Below the pieces are notes generated by a model. That model ran no database searches. It was not told the DNA's origin and worked only from the letters and a program-made list of their open reading frames with translations. A stretch of 26,140 nt of DNA from Microcaldota archaeon (GTDB lineage: Archaea > Micrarchaeota > Micrarchaeia > Anstonellales > Anstonellaceae), in the NCBI GenBank assembly GCA_023248665.1, contig JAHFEC010000001.1:1-26140 (forward strand), in the 5' to 3' direction. Positions within the stretch are counted from its first letter, which is position 1. Each line of letters opens with the position of its first letter. Made by a program: the position numbers and the translations under genes. Positions 6,334-13,521 of this stretch are shown here, in pieces.

Positions 6334-7758
6334 TCACTTCGTCAGCATGATCTGCCCGTTCTTGCCCAGCAGCAGCACCAGCTCGCTTGAGTGCGTGAAA
6401 TAGTCCACGTACATGTCGCGCAGGGAAACCAGGTCGCCCTTGTCTATGCCGTTGCCGCGTTGGGGCATCACATACAGCGGCAGCGTGCGCTTGCCGTCCG
6501 ACACCGCGATGCGCGCCATCTGCACCATCTTCTTCTTTCCGGCGGGCACCATCACCAGCGTGTGCTCCACCACCTCCAGCGGGAAGGTGGTCAGCTTCTT
6601 CATGCCGGGCTTGAGGCCCGTCAGGCTCTCGATGCCGTTCTCTTTCGCGCGGTCGATGGCCATCTTGAACGCCATCTCGATCTCGTTCTTGATGTCTTTT
6701 AGCAGGCGCTCCTTCTCCTTCTTGAGCTCGGCCGCCTTGATACCGGGCGTGATGGCGAGCGCGTACGCCCACTGGTAGTAGTCGAGGCGGCTCTTGGGCA
6801 GCCTCCCCTCCTCCTCCCTGAACTCCCCTTCCGATCCCGCGAGCATGGGGATGGACGATACGGGCGAGTTCATCCTCTGTTCGAGGTTCGCCGGCAGCGG
6901 GAAATTGATGGCCTCATCGAGCCTCTCCTGCGTCGGCCGGACGGATTCCGTCTGGGCGGCCGGCGCCTCTTCATAGGGGTGCCGGATCTGGTGGAGCGCA
7001 TGGGGGCTGGCGCGTCCCGGCAGCAGGCCGATCCTCGCCTCGGCCTTGTCAAGCGAAGTCGTTCTGGGCATCTGCTCGATGGCCGACAGCGGATCGCCGG
7101 CGCCCGGAGCCTCCTGTCCATTCTCTTCGGATTCCTCGCTTTCGGCGTCTTCCTCTTCCCTCGAGATCTCCTCGTGTGCCGATTCAATCCGGTTCTTTGG
7201 CGAGCCCGCCAGAACCGGGCCGGCATGGGGCAACGGAACAGCGGCCTCGCCTTCCGGGGCGCGCGTCCCGCCCCTCTCCTTGCCGGTTGACATCCACGAG
7301 AAGAGCTTCTCGATGGAGGGCATGAGCCTGTCCTTGCTGGCCTTGTGCTTGGAGAATATCTTCTCGATCGATGGCATCATCTTGCTCTTGGTGGCCTCGA
7401 TGTCCTGCTCGCTGGCTTTGCCTTCGGCCTTCTCCTCGAATATCTTCTCCAGATCGACGATGGCTTCTTTCTCCTCCTTGAAATTTCCAAGCCCCGCGAG
7501 CGCCAGTTCCTTGATTTTGAGGTCCTTGTCGGCCGACAGCTCCAGGCGCGCAAAGATGGCCCTCGGGCCGTCGAATATGGAGAGTTCGATGGTGGCCTTC
7601 TTGCGCACGTGCGGGTCCGCGGCGTAGGTGAGCGAGACGAGCCGGTCGATGCGCGCGTTCTCGTCCTCGGCCAGCGCGGGCGCTGAGGCAGCCAAAGTAG
7701 CCTGCCCTTCCGGAGGCATCGGATGCTCCGTGCCTTTCGCGTGCTTGAGCGGGTTCAT
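6334..7758 (-). CDS. Unrecognised protein with HEAT-like N-terminus and acidic linker
   Basis: A 474-residue protein I do not recognise. Residues about 35-95 (ARIDRLVSLTYAADPHVRKK, then LKIKELALAGLGNF) look like two or three HEAT-type helical repeats. Residues about 120-160 contain a duplicated motif, KMMPSIEKIFSKHKASK and RLMPSIEKLFSWM. A long acidic, Pro-rich linker (about 160-310) includes EEEDAESEESEENGQ. The C-terminal 160 residues look folded: a helical pair (ALAITPGIKAAELKKEKERL) and then strands ending LVLLLGKNGQIMLTK. There is no signal peptide or membrane helix. A TATA-like CTATATATAAG on the minus strand near 7785-7796 precedes it. A scaffold or adaptor role is only a guess. Confidence 0.72.
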   Translation of the reverse strand: MNPLKHAKGTEHPMPPEGQATLAASAPALAEDENARIDRLVSLTYAADPHVRKKATIELSIFDGPRAIFARLELSADKDLKIKELALAGLGNFKEEKEAIVDLEKIFEEKAEGKASEQDIEATKSKMMPSIEKIFSKHKASKDRLMPSIEKLFSWMSTGKERGGTRAPEGEAAVPLPHAGPVLAGSPKNRIESAHEEISREEEDAESEESEENGQEAPGAGDPLSAIEQMPRTTSLDKAEARIGLLPGRASPHALHQIRHPYEEAPAAQTESVRPTQERLDEAINFPLPANLEQRMNSPVSSIPMLAGSEGEFREEEGRLPKSRLDYYQWAYALAITPGIKAAELKKEKERLLKDIKNEIEMAFKMAIDRAKENGIESLTGLKPGMKKLTTFPLEVVEHTLVMVPAGKKKMVQMARIAVSDGKRTLPLYVMPQRGNGIDKGDLVSLRDMYVDYFTHSSELVLLLGKNGQIMLTK

Positions 7759-7784
7759 GGTAATCCGATGGCCATAACCACCTT

Positions 7785-7796
7785 AACTTATATATA
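7785..7796 (-). promoter_or_regulatory. TATA box for the gene at 6334-7758
   Basis: On the minus strand this reads CTATATATAAG, about 30 nt ahead of the ATG at 7758. The spacing allows only a very short leader. Confidence 0.55.
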
Positions 7797-7843
7797 GGCT
7801 CGGTGGCCGGGTTTCCGCCCGTCCCGTGTCCCATTGCTTTAAG

Positions 7844-7915
7844 TGGACTTGGTGGGAGTCGGACCCACGACCTCCTGATTGCAAATCAGGCGCGCTACCA
7901 CTGCGCCACAAGCCC
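7844..7915 (-). tRNA. tRNA-Ala (anticodon TGC)
   Basis: The minus-strand acceptor GGGCTTG pairs with CAAGTCC and includes the G3:U70 wobble pair that identifies alanine tRNA. The anticodon stem CCTGA/TCAGG encloses TTTGCAA with anticodon TGC (complement of 7881-7883). The D-arm GGCGCAGTGGTAGCGCGCC and T-arm GTGGGTCCGACTCCCAC are intact. No intron and no encoded CCA. It lies head-to-head with the RecJ-like nuclease gene. Confidence 0.96.
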
Positions 7916-7978
7916 GCACTCAAAATCTGGCCGAATGAAACTAATAAACCATTATGGGCGCGCGGGCGGATATCAGCC

Positions 7979-9523
7979 ATGCAAGAGGCTAAAAACCCCA
8001 AACGGCCTTTTTATTTCATGGACGACGAGCATCCCAAGCCCCCGCCCACCCCGCCTCCAGAATCCGGCCCGGTGCAGCTGCCTGAAGGCGTCGTAGCCCG
8101 CCCGGATCCCCCGGCGCGGGTCATCGACTGGGACGGATTCAATTCGCGCGCCCTCGAGGCGAGAAAAGAGGTCGAGCGGATGCGCGAGCCGCTCTTGGTC
8201 AACCACTACGACTGCGACGGGCTTTCGTCCGGCGCCATCGTCTGCGCGTTCCTTGAGAAGCTCGGCAAGAAATACAAGGTCCACACCGTGCGCAAAGTGG
8301 ACGACGCCCTAATCGGCTCGCTCGCGTCCGAGAAAGAGGTCATCTTCACCGACTTGGGCGGCGGCAGCCCGAGAGTAGACGAGCTGGGCGGCCATGTGGT
8401 GGTGTTCGACCACCACCAGACCAAGGGCCTCCGGCACCTCCAGCTCAATCCCCATCTTTTCGGCATCGACGGCGGCACCGAATTGTGTGGCGCCACCACC
8501 ACCTATTGGGCCTTGCGCGCCTTGCCGGAGGCCGCCATCGTGGGCGCCATCGGCGACATGCAATACCCGCTCATCGGCGCCAACCGCCGACTGCTCGACG
8601 AGCTGTCGGCCCGGGGCATCGTCCAAGCCTCCATCGACCTGCGCTTCTACGGCCGGATGTCCCGCCCGCTCCCTCAGCTGCTCGCCTTCGCCGACGACCC
8701 GTTCCTGCCCGGCCTGGGGGGCAGCGAGGAGCGGTGCGCGCAATTTCTGGAAAACATCGGCCTTGGCAAAAAAGAGCCGAACGGCGCGCCGGCCGCTTCA
8801 TCCGGCGCGAAATCGCCCTCGCCCGCCCCGGCCGGCGCCGATCCGCGCGCCTGGCGCACCTATTCGCAGCTGGACAACGCAGAGAAAAAGAAGCTGGTGA
8901 GCGCGCTCGCGCTCTACATGGCCGAGCTCTCGGGCGGGCCGTACCGCGCCGAGAAACTGGTGGGTGAAACCTACCTGTTCCCGCGCCTCTCATCCATCCC
9001 CGAATTATACGACGCCGGCGAATTCTCCACTCTCCTCAACGCCTGCGGCCGGCACAGCAAGCCGCAGGTGGGCATCGACGTCTGCCTCGGCCGGCCGGGG
9101 GCGCTGGAGCAGGCCCGTGCGCTGCTGGCTGAGCATCGGCGGGCCCTGCGCGAAGGCGTTGATTTCGCATACAAGAATTCGCGCGATTTCGGCCCCTTCC
9201 TTTTCCTCGACGGGCGGGGCGTCATCGACGACGGCATCATCGGCGTGGTGGCCGGCATGCTCTATCCGGGCGGGCGCAAAAAGCCCATCCTCGCCATCGC
9301 CTACGAGGAGGGCGGCAAGATCAAAATCTCCACGCGCGGCACGAAAAAACTCGTCGGCGAGGGGCTGAACCTCGGGCTCGCCCTCTCGAAAACCTGCCCC
9401 CTCGTGGGCGGCGTGGGCGGCGGGCATGCCATCGCCGCCGGCGCTTCCATCCCGCCGGACAAACTGGACGAATTCCTGAAGCTGTTCCCGCAGGAGATCG
9501 AGGCGCAGCTGAAAGCGAAATAG
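7979..9523 (+). CDS. Archaeal RecJ-like DHH/DHHA1 single-strand nuclease
   Basis: About 514 residues. LLVNHYDCDGLSSGAIV is DHH motif I, VIFTDLGGG motif II and VVVFDHHQ motif III. AAIVGAIGDMQ is the GAIGD-type motif IV. The C-terminal DHHA1 domain ends with LVGGVGGGHAIAAGA. Archaeal relatives are GINS-associated nucleases (GAN), the Cdc45/RecJ-like partner of the CMG-type helicase, and act 5' to 3' on single-stranded DNA. An Ala/Pro-rich insert (about residues 260-290) separates the domains. The start is uncertain: ATG 7979 has a TATA-like TAATAAACC upstream, while ATG 8018 also has CTAAAAACC at leaderless distance. The reading frame continues upstream across the tRNA, which is not coding. rfcL lies next on the same strand. 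Confidence 0.88.
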   Translation: MQEAKNPKRPFYFMDDEHPKPPPTPPPESGPVQLPEGVVARPDPPARVIDWDGFNSRALEARKEVERMREPLLVNHYDCDGLSSGAIVCAFLEKLGKKYKVHTVRKVDDALIGSLASEKEVIFTDLGGGSPRVDELGGHVVVFDHHQTKGLRHLQLNPHLFGIDGGTELCGATTTYWALRALPEAAIVGAIGDMQYPLIGANRRLLDELSARGIVQASIDLRFYGRMSRPLPQLLAFADDPFLPGLGGSEERCAQFLENIGLGKKEPNGAPAASSGAKSPSPAPAGADPRAWRTYSQLDNAEKKKLVSALALYMAELSGGPYRAEKLVGETYLFPRLSSIPELYDAGEFSTLLNACGRHSKPQVGIDVCLGRPGALEQARALLAEHRRALREGVDFAYKNSRDFGPFLFLDGRGVIDDGIIGVVAGMLYPGGRKKPILAIAYEEGGKIKISTRGTKKLVGEGLNLGLALSKTCPLVGGVGGGHAIAAGASIPPDKLDEFLKLFPQEIEAQLKAK

Positions 9524-9530
9524 TGGGATT

Positions 9531-9631
9531 AAGATGACGGAGATCGAAAAAAGGAGAAACAAACAAAAAACAATCATGAAAAAGAAACAAAAACGAAACC
9601 GAAAAAAATCGCAAGATCAGCGCCCGGGCGC
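9531..9631. repeat. A-rich tract followed by GC palindrome (terminator-like element, minus orientation)
   Basis: This non-coding stretch holds about 70 bases of A-rich sequence, then a 12-bp palindrome GCGCCCGGGCGC (9620-9631). Read on the minus strand it is a GC hairpin followed by GATTTTTTTCGG and further T-runs. No minus-strand gene lies upstream to be terminated. Similar blocks occur at 12240-12319 and 18166-18225. Confidence 0.45.
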
Positions 9632-9686
9632 CTTCGGCAAGCGAGCCGGGCCGATTGTCTTTGCGGTTTTTGGGGCTTCAGAAGTA

Positions 9687-9694
9687 GTATAAAT
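9687..9694 (+). promoter_or_regulatory. TATA box of rfcL
   Basis: GTATAAAT is centred 25 nt upstream of the ATG at 9716, indicating a leaderless transcript independent of the upstream nuclease gene. Confidence 0.6.
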
Positions 9695-9715
9695 CCGCGC
9701 GGGCATTATCTTCCC

Positions 9716-10951
9716 ATGCTCTTTACCGAGAAGCACGGCCCGAAAAAAGTTTGTGATCTGGCTGGCAACACGACGGTTTTCTCCCGCCTGCGCCAATGGG
9801 CCATGCAGTTCACCATGGGCAAAGTGCAGAAGCCCCTCCTGCTCTGGGGCCCCCCGGGATGCGCCAAGAGCGCGGCCGCCCACGCGCTCGCCTCCGAGAT
9901 GGGCTGGCCGCTGACCCCCGTCTACCCGCCCGAGGAGGGCGAGACGGATCGATGGGAGGGGCGGATCGCCTCCCTCCTGGGCGGTTCTTCCCTGTTCGGC
10001 GACGCATCCCTCGTGCTGGCCGACGACGTGGACGGCTGGGGCAAGACCGGCGTGCGCGGCTCGCTCTCCAAATTCACCGCACTGGCCCGCTCCGCCCGCG
10101 TGCCCCTCATCATCACGGCGCACGACGCATACGACCGGAGCGTCTCCTCCTTGCGCTCGCTCTGCGAGCCGTTGCAGCTGCGCGCCATCAACGCCTCGGA
10201 CATCGAATCGGCGCTGCGCGTCATCGCCGCGAAAGAGAAATACGCCGTCTCCGACGAGGAGATGAAGAAGCTCGTCGCCAACTGCGGCGGGGACCTGCGC
10301 GCCGCGGTCAACGATTTGGAGGCGCACAATTTCGCCGCCTCGCGGGAGCGCGAGCGCGGCCAGTTCGAGATCGTGCGCGCCTGCTTCAAGTCCCCGAGCT
10401 ACGCGGCCGCCAAGAAAGTCCCGCTGGGCGGCCTGTCCGAGCGCAACATGCTCAAGCTCTACGTCGCCGAGAACATGCCGGCCGAGCTCAACGGGCCCGA
10501 AGACCTCGCCCGGGGCTTCGACTTCCTCTCTCGCGCCGACGTGTTCGACGGGCGCATCCGCGCGCGCCAGTACTGGGGCTACCTGCGCTATTCGTCGGAC
10601 CTCCTCGTGTACGGCCCTTCCTCGGCGAGGCTCAAGCCCAAGGCCTCCTTCGTCTCCTACGCCTTCCCCTCCTACATCCAGAAGATGGGCTCGTCCAAAT
10701 CGCGCCGGGCCCTCGAGGGCGCGCTGGCCTATCGCATCGCCGTGCGCACGCACACGACGACGCGGACGGCGAGGCAGTACATCCCGCTCCTCGAATCGCA
10801 GGCCAAGGCGCTCGCCAAATCCGGGCAGGACCCGATGGCGCTCTCGGCCTACTACCGTTTCGACGACGAGGATTTCGCGGGGCTTCTCGAGATATCCCCT
10901 GATTCCCTCGCAGACGGCAACGGAAAAAGCAAAGCCGCCAAGGCCCATTAA
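9716..10951 (+). CDS. rfcL: Replication factor C large subunit (clamp loader)
   Basis: A 411-residue AAA+ protein. LFTEKHGPKKVCDLAGN is the RFC N-terminal box. The Walker A motif is GPPGCAKS (45-52), with Ala where GPPGCGKT is usual, but Lys and Ser for nucleotide binding are kept. The Walker B motif is LVLADDVD (99-106), with DD in place of the common DE. The CEPLQLRAINASDIESALR region and CGGDLRAAVNDLE (sensor 2 region) match archaeal RfcL. The C-terminal helical domain is present. No PCNA-binding PIP box is visible at the C-terminus, which ends DGNGKSKAAKAH; archaeal RfcL often has one there. The protein loads PCNA together with RfcS, which is not in this window. The stop codon is the first base triplet of a 32-bp tandem repeat. 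Confidence 0.92.
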   Translation: MLFTEKHGPKKVCDLAGNTTVFSRLRQWAMQFTMGKVQKPLLLWGPPGCAKSAAAHALASEMGWPLTPVYPPEEGETDRWEGRIASLLGGSSLFGDASLVLADDVDGWGKTGVRGSLSKFTALARSARVPLIITAHDAYDRSVSSLRSLCEPLQLRAINASDIESALRVIAAKEKYAVSDEEMKKLVANCGGDLRAAVNDLEAHNFAASRERERGQFEIVRACFKSPSYAAAKKVPLGGLSERNMLKLYVAENMPAELNGPEDLARGFDFLSRADVFDGRIRARQYWGYLRYSSDLLVYGPSSARLKPKASFVSYAFPSYIQKMGSSKSRRALEGALAYRIAVRTHTTTRTARQYIPLLESQAKALAKSGQDPMALSAYYRFDDEDFAGLLEISPDSLADGNGKSKAAKAH

Positions 10952-11062
10952 CGCCGTTGAACGGCGAAACCAAGGCCAAATAACGCCGTTGAATGGCGAA
11001 ACCAAGGCCAAATAACGCCGTTGAACGGCGAAACCAAGGCCAAATAACGCCGTTGAACGGGG
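10949..11062 (+). repeat. 32-bp tandem repeat, about 3.5 copies, each with a perfect palindrome
   Basis: Units at 10949-10980, 10981-11012 and 11013-11044 differ at a single base (a T in unit 2 for C), and a half unit starts at 11045. Each unit contains CGCCGTTGAACGGCG, a 7-bp stem with one loop base, then AAACCAAGGCCAAA. The first TAA is the rfcL stop codon. There are no spacers, so it is not a CRISPR array. Confidence 0.9.
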
Positions 11063-11209
11063 AACGCGCCGAGGCCCGCCGAGGCCGTTATCGCCCTTTT
11101 CGCATCCTCCGCACGCCGGGTTCCCTCCCGGCCAGCCGTCGTTGCCGTTCCCTCCGTCTCCCCGGAGAGGCCGGTTTTCTTCGACGTGGGTTTCGACGGC
11201 GGGATAACC
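11063..11209. other. Non-coding stretch between the 32-bp repeat and the next promoter
   Basis: I see no convincing gene or RNA here. It is GC-rich with pyrimidine-rich segments (CGCCCTTTTCGCATCC, CCGGTTTTCTTCG) that could help end the rfcL transcript. Confidence 0.35.
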
Positions 11210-11253
11210 GTTATAAACCCTATCGTCATATCTTCGTCGAAGAGTAGGAGGTG
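11210..11253 (+). promoter_or_regulatory. Strong promoter and Shine-Dalgarno for the basic mini-protein
   Basis: TATA box GTTATAAAC at 11210-11218. A consensus GGAGGTG at 11247-11253 lies six bases before the ATG at 11260. This is the best-matched promoter and ribosome-site pair in the window and suggests high expression. Confidence 0.65.
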
Positions 11254-11259
11254 TCCTTT

Positions 11260-11475
11260 ATGGGCTCGAAGATTGGTACAGAGAAAATAAAACGCGAAGA
11301 CGGCTATCTCTACTTCATCGGTAAGGATGGCTACGTCTGGGCGGCTCCGATGAAGCACAACAAGAAGGGCAAGAAGAAGAAAGTCGGAACCGAGAAGATC
11401 TCGAAGGAATCCGGCTACATGTACTACCTCGGAAAGGACGGATACGTGTACAAAGCCAAACTCAAAAACGCCTAG
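11260..11475 (+). CDS. Small basic protein made of two tandem repeats, function unknown
   Basis: A 71-residue, strongly basic protein consisting of an internal duplication. KIGTEKIKREDGYLYFIGKD GYVW and KVGTEKISKESGYMYYLGKD GYVY are joined by a linker HNKKGKKKKK-like Lys cluster. Each half predicts a short beta-hairpin (YLYFIGKDGYVW), so the protein may resemble two small beta-sheet modules. The high Lys content, aromatic strands and strong expression signals fit a nucleic-acid-binding or chromatin-type protein, but I cannot assign a family. The ATG at 11260 is chosen over GTG 11251 because the latter lies inside the Shine-Dalgarno sequence. Confidence 0.78.
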   Translation: MGSKIGTEKIKREDGYLYFIGKDGYVWAAPMKHNKKGKKKKVGTEKISKESGYMYYLGKDGYVYKAKLKNA

Positions 11476-11629
11476 ATTTTTCAGAGCGAATTTCGGGGCG
11501 CCCAATTCCGCGCCCCGAATTCCATGTTTTTCTCCTTCATCTCATCCGCCTTTTGCCTTCCATCCCCCGTTTTTTCGATCCGTTTTCCACCCTTGCAGGT
11601 TTCCATCTTCTTTGCGCATCCAAACTCGC

Positions 11630-11639
11630 TTATAAAATT
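11630..11639 (+). promoter_or_regulatory. TATA box for the secreted protein at 11658
   Basis: TTATAAAATT is centred 24 nt before ATG 11658. This supports that start, rather than an in-frame GTG or ATG at 11553, and a leaderless message. Confidence 0.55.
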
Positions 11640-11657
11640 TCGCAGCCTGCTACTGCC

Positions 11658-12227
11658 ATGTCCGACCCCGCCCCGAGGATGGCCTTCATCGCGCTTTCCC
11701 TGCTCTCTCTGGCCGCGCTCTCCCATGCGTCCGTTGTCGACATGGGCCTCTGGCAGTTCGACTCGAACCTGAGCGATTCGCAGGCGCTCGACCTTTTGGC
11801 CAACGTCTCGTTCAAGCCGGCCCCCAGTTTCTCCCCGGACGCGTGGAACCTCGCCTCTTCCAGCCTGCAGTTCTCCGATTTCGCCGGCGACATATCTGCC
11901 GATGTAGTCCTCATGCCGGCCTGCCCCGAGGGCTCCAACTGCACGCGCGCGACCGACATCTACACCGTGTCGGCCGGCCGGATTTCGCGCGCGGGCAAGC
12001 TCTCATTCAAGCCCAACAACCTCTTCAACATCGACCACTCGTCCCTCGACGAGCAGGGCGCGGCGGACAGCGCCTACCTGCCCTCCGAGCCGCAGAATTT
12101 GAGCGCCCCGCCGCCCCAGTCCGTGCCGGACATGGCCTTCGCATTCCTCCAGCAGTGGCTGGGGCTCATCACGCTGGCCGTGGTGGTGGGGTTGACGCTC
12201 TGGCACATCTGGCACAGCCGGTATTGA
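11658..12227 (+). CDS. Secreted, C-terminally membrane-anchored protein of unknown function
   Basis: A 189-residue protein. The signal peptide is RMAFIALSLLSLAALSHA, cut before SVVDMG. An extracytoplasmic domain of about 130 residues follows, with SFSPDAWNLASSSLQFSDFA and a Cys pair in MPACPEGSNCTRA. One C-terminal transmembrane helix (LGLITLAVVVGLTLWHIW) precedes a short HSRY tail. A few N-X-S/T sequons (NLS, NVS, NCT) could be glycosylated. I do not recognise the family. The start is set by the TATA box at 11630-11639; an alternative ATG lies seven codons in. The next gene is convergent. Confidence 0.7.
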   Translation: MSDPAPRMAFIALSLLSLAALSHASVVDMGLWQFDSNLSDSQALDLLANVSFKPAPSFSPDAWNLASSSLQFSDFAGDISADVVLMPACPEGSNCTRATDIYTVSAGRISRAGKLSFKPNNLFNIDHSSLDEQGAADSAYLPSEPQNLSAPPPQSVPDMAFAFLQQWLGLITLAVVVGLTLWHIWHSRY

Positions 12228-12239
12228 GGAGAAACAGCA

Positions 12240-12319
12240 GAACAAGAAATTCGAAAAAAACAGAAATAAAAAATATCAAGCCGGCCCGGCTCGCGGAACG
12301 GGCGCCCGAGCGCCCGTTC
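12240..12319 (-). terminator. Hairpin plus T-rich tract, likely terminator of the M42 peptidase gene
   Basis: On the minus strand a perfect 10-bp stem, GAACGGGCGC/GCGCCCGTTC with loop TCGG (12296-12319), is followed by T-rich sequence including ATTTTTTATTTCTG and GTTTTTTTCG (about 12275-12250). It lies just past the stop of the minus-strand M42 gene. The same architecture is seen at 9531-9631 and 18166-18225. Confidence 0.55.
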
Positions 12320-12371
12320 ATCGCGCATCTTTCTTCATCGCGCATCTTTTCATTCCATCGCATGTCTCTTT

Positions 12372-13421
12372 CTATCCCCTGTCCAGTTCCTGCGCGAGCC
12401 TGAGCAAAAGTTCGTTCGTCTTCTCGATGTCTTTTAACGCGCACACGCCCACATTGGAATGGATGTAGCGGGCCGGCACGCAGATGGCGATGGACGGGAT
12501 GCCGCCGTGCAGATTGTACACCGTGCTCGCGTCCGTGCCGCCGCCCTCCACCACCTCGAGTTGGTAAGCAATCTTGGCCTTCTTGGCCACGTCCATCACC
12601 AGATTGCGCAGGAGCCGGTCCGCCACGTTGCCGGTGCTGGCCGCCTCCACCAGCGTGATGACGGGCCCCTTGTCCAGCGCCACCCCGCTCACGTCCTCCT
12701 CCGATATCTCGGGGTGGTCGCCGGCGATGGACGTGTCCACCGCGACGAAATATCTTGGGTGGACGTTCCAGGCCGAAAGGGCGGCGCCCTTGGCGAACAC
12801 CGACACCTCCTCCTGCACCGAGCCCACCAGCACCACGTCCAGTCCCATGGCCTTCTGAGCGAGCTTGAGCAGGCAGTAGCACCCCACCCTATCGTCGAGC
12901 GCCTTGGCGCTGATTTTTCCGTTCTGCAAGGAGCGCAAAGGCATGTCGAAACCGACCGGCGTGCCGATGCGGATGCCGAGCTTCTCCACCTCTTTTCTGG
13001 ATTTGGCGCCCAAGTCGATGAACAAATCCTTGGTCTCCGGCACGCGGCTTTCCGCGCCCTTCTTCTGCAGGTGCGGCGGCTTGTGCCCGATCACGCCGTA
13101 TATTTTCCCTTTCTCCGTCTTGACGATGACGCGCTGGTTGATGAGCACCCGGTTGTCGATGCCGCCGATCTTGATGAATCGCAAAAAGCCCTTGTCGGTG
13201 ATGAACTTGACCATGAGGCCGATCTCGTCCATGTGCGCGGCGAACATCACCGGATGCGCGCCGGCTTTCGGCGAGCGGGCGATGACGTTGCCGATGCGGT
13301 CGATGCTCGTTTTGTAGCCCATCTTGGCCAGTTTCTCCTTCATCAGCTTCGCGATTTCCTCCTCTTCGGAGGGCACGCCGAACGCGTCCACCAGCTCGGC
13401 CATGAGTTTGAGATCGGTCAT
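12372..13421 (-). CDS. M42-family aminopeptidase (TET-type)
   Basis: A 349-residue cocatalytic metallopeptidase. The metal ligands of the family are present: His in FAAHMDEIG (about 63), Asp in AKALDDRVG (about 177), the catalytic Glu pair in GSVQEEVSV (about 204-205), Asp in FVAVDTS (229) and His in ARYIHSNVG (321). M42 enzymes form large tetrahedral complexes that clip peptides released by the proteasome in archaea. I chose ATG 13421 over the GTG two codons earlier because GAGGGGTG lies five bases before it on the minus strand. The gene is divergent from RNase Z, with about 100 bp shared upstream sequence. Confidence 0.93.
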   Translation of the reverse strand: MTDLKLMAELVDAFGVPSEEEEIAKLMKEKLAKMGYKTSIDRIGNVIARSPKAGAHPVMFAAHMDEIGLMVKFITDKGFLRFIKIGGIDNRVLINQRVIVKTEKGKIYGVIGHKPPHLQKKGAESRVPETKDLFIDLGAKSRKEVEKLGIRIGTPVGFDMPLRSLQNGKISAKALDDRVGCYCLLKLAQKAMGLDVVLVGSVQEEVSVFAKGAALSAWNVHPRYFVAVDTSIAGDHPEISEEDVSGVALDKGPVITLVEAASTGNVADRLLRNLVMDVAKKAKIAYQLEVVEGGGTDASTVYNLHGGIPSIAICVPARYIHSNVGVCALKDIEKTNELLLRLAQELDRG

Positions 13422-13488
13422 ATCCACACCCCTCGGGATGGCGTCCGGCGTCGCGCTCGGGCCATCCTCTCCCCTCTTTCGGGCTCAC

Positions 13489-13498
13489 GATATTAAAG
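13489..13498 (+). promoter_or_regulatory. TATA-like element of the RNase Z gene
   Basis: GATATTAAAGG is centred 28 nt before ATG 13522. This makes the long reading frame upstream of that ATG untranslated and the mRNA essentially leaderless. Confidence 0.5.
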
Positions 13499-13521
13499 GC
13501 CTCGTTCCCCCAATCCTAGCT

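Noticed and set aside
7826..7978. N-terminal extension of the RecJ-like nuclease
   Set aside because: It would translate straight through tRNA-Ala on the opposite strand and reads as non-protein-like sequence.
9617..11011. Long minus-strand reading frame opposite rfcL
   Set aside because: The plus strand encodes a clear RfcL with Walker motifs. The minus frame is the low-stop antisense expected at high GC.
10949..11062. Possible CRISPR array after rfcL
   Set aside because: The 32-bp units follow one another without spacers and contain their own palindrome. No cas genes are present.
12318..12352. Short direct repeat TTCATCGCGCATCTTT
   Set aside because: There are only two copies of about 16-17 bp in a non-coding spacer, with no structure or association to give it meaning.
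13324..13521. N-terminal extension of RNase Z
   Set aside because: The extension overlaps the M42 coding region on the other strand and the promoter zone. RNase Z homologues start at the MLKVMVLGSGG equivalent.
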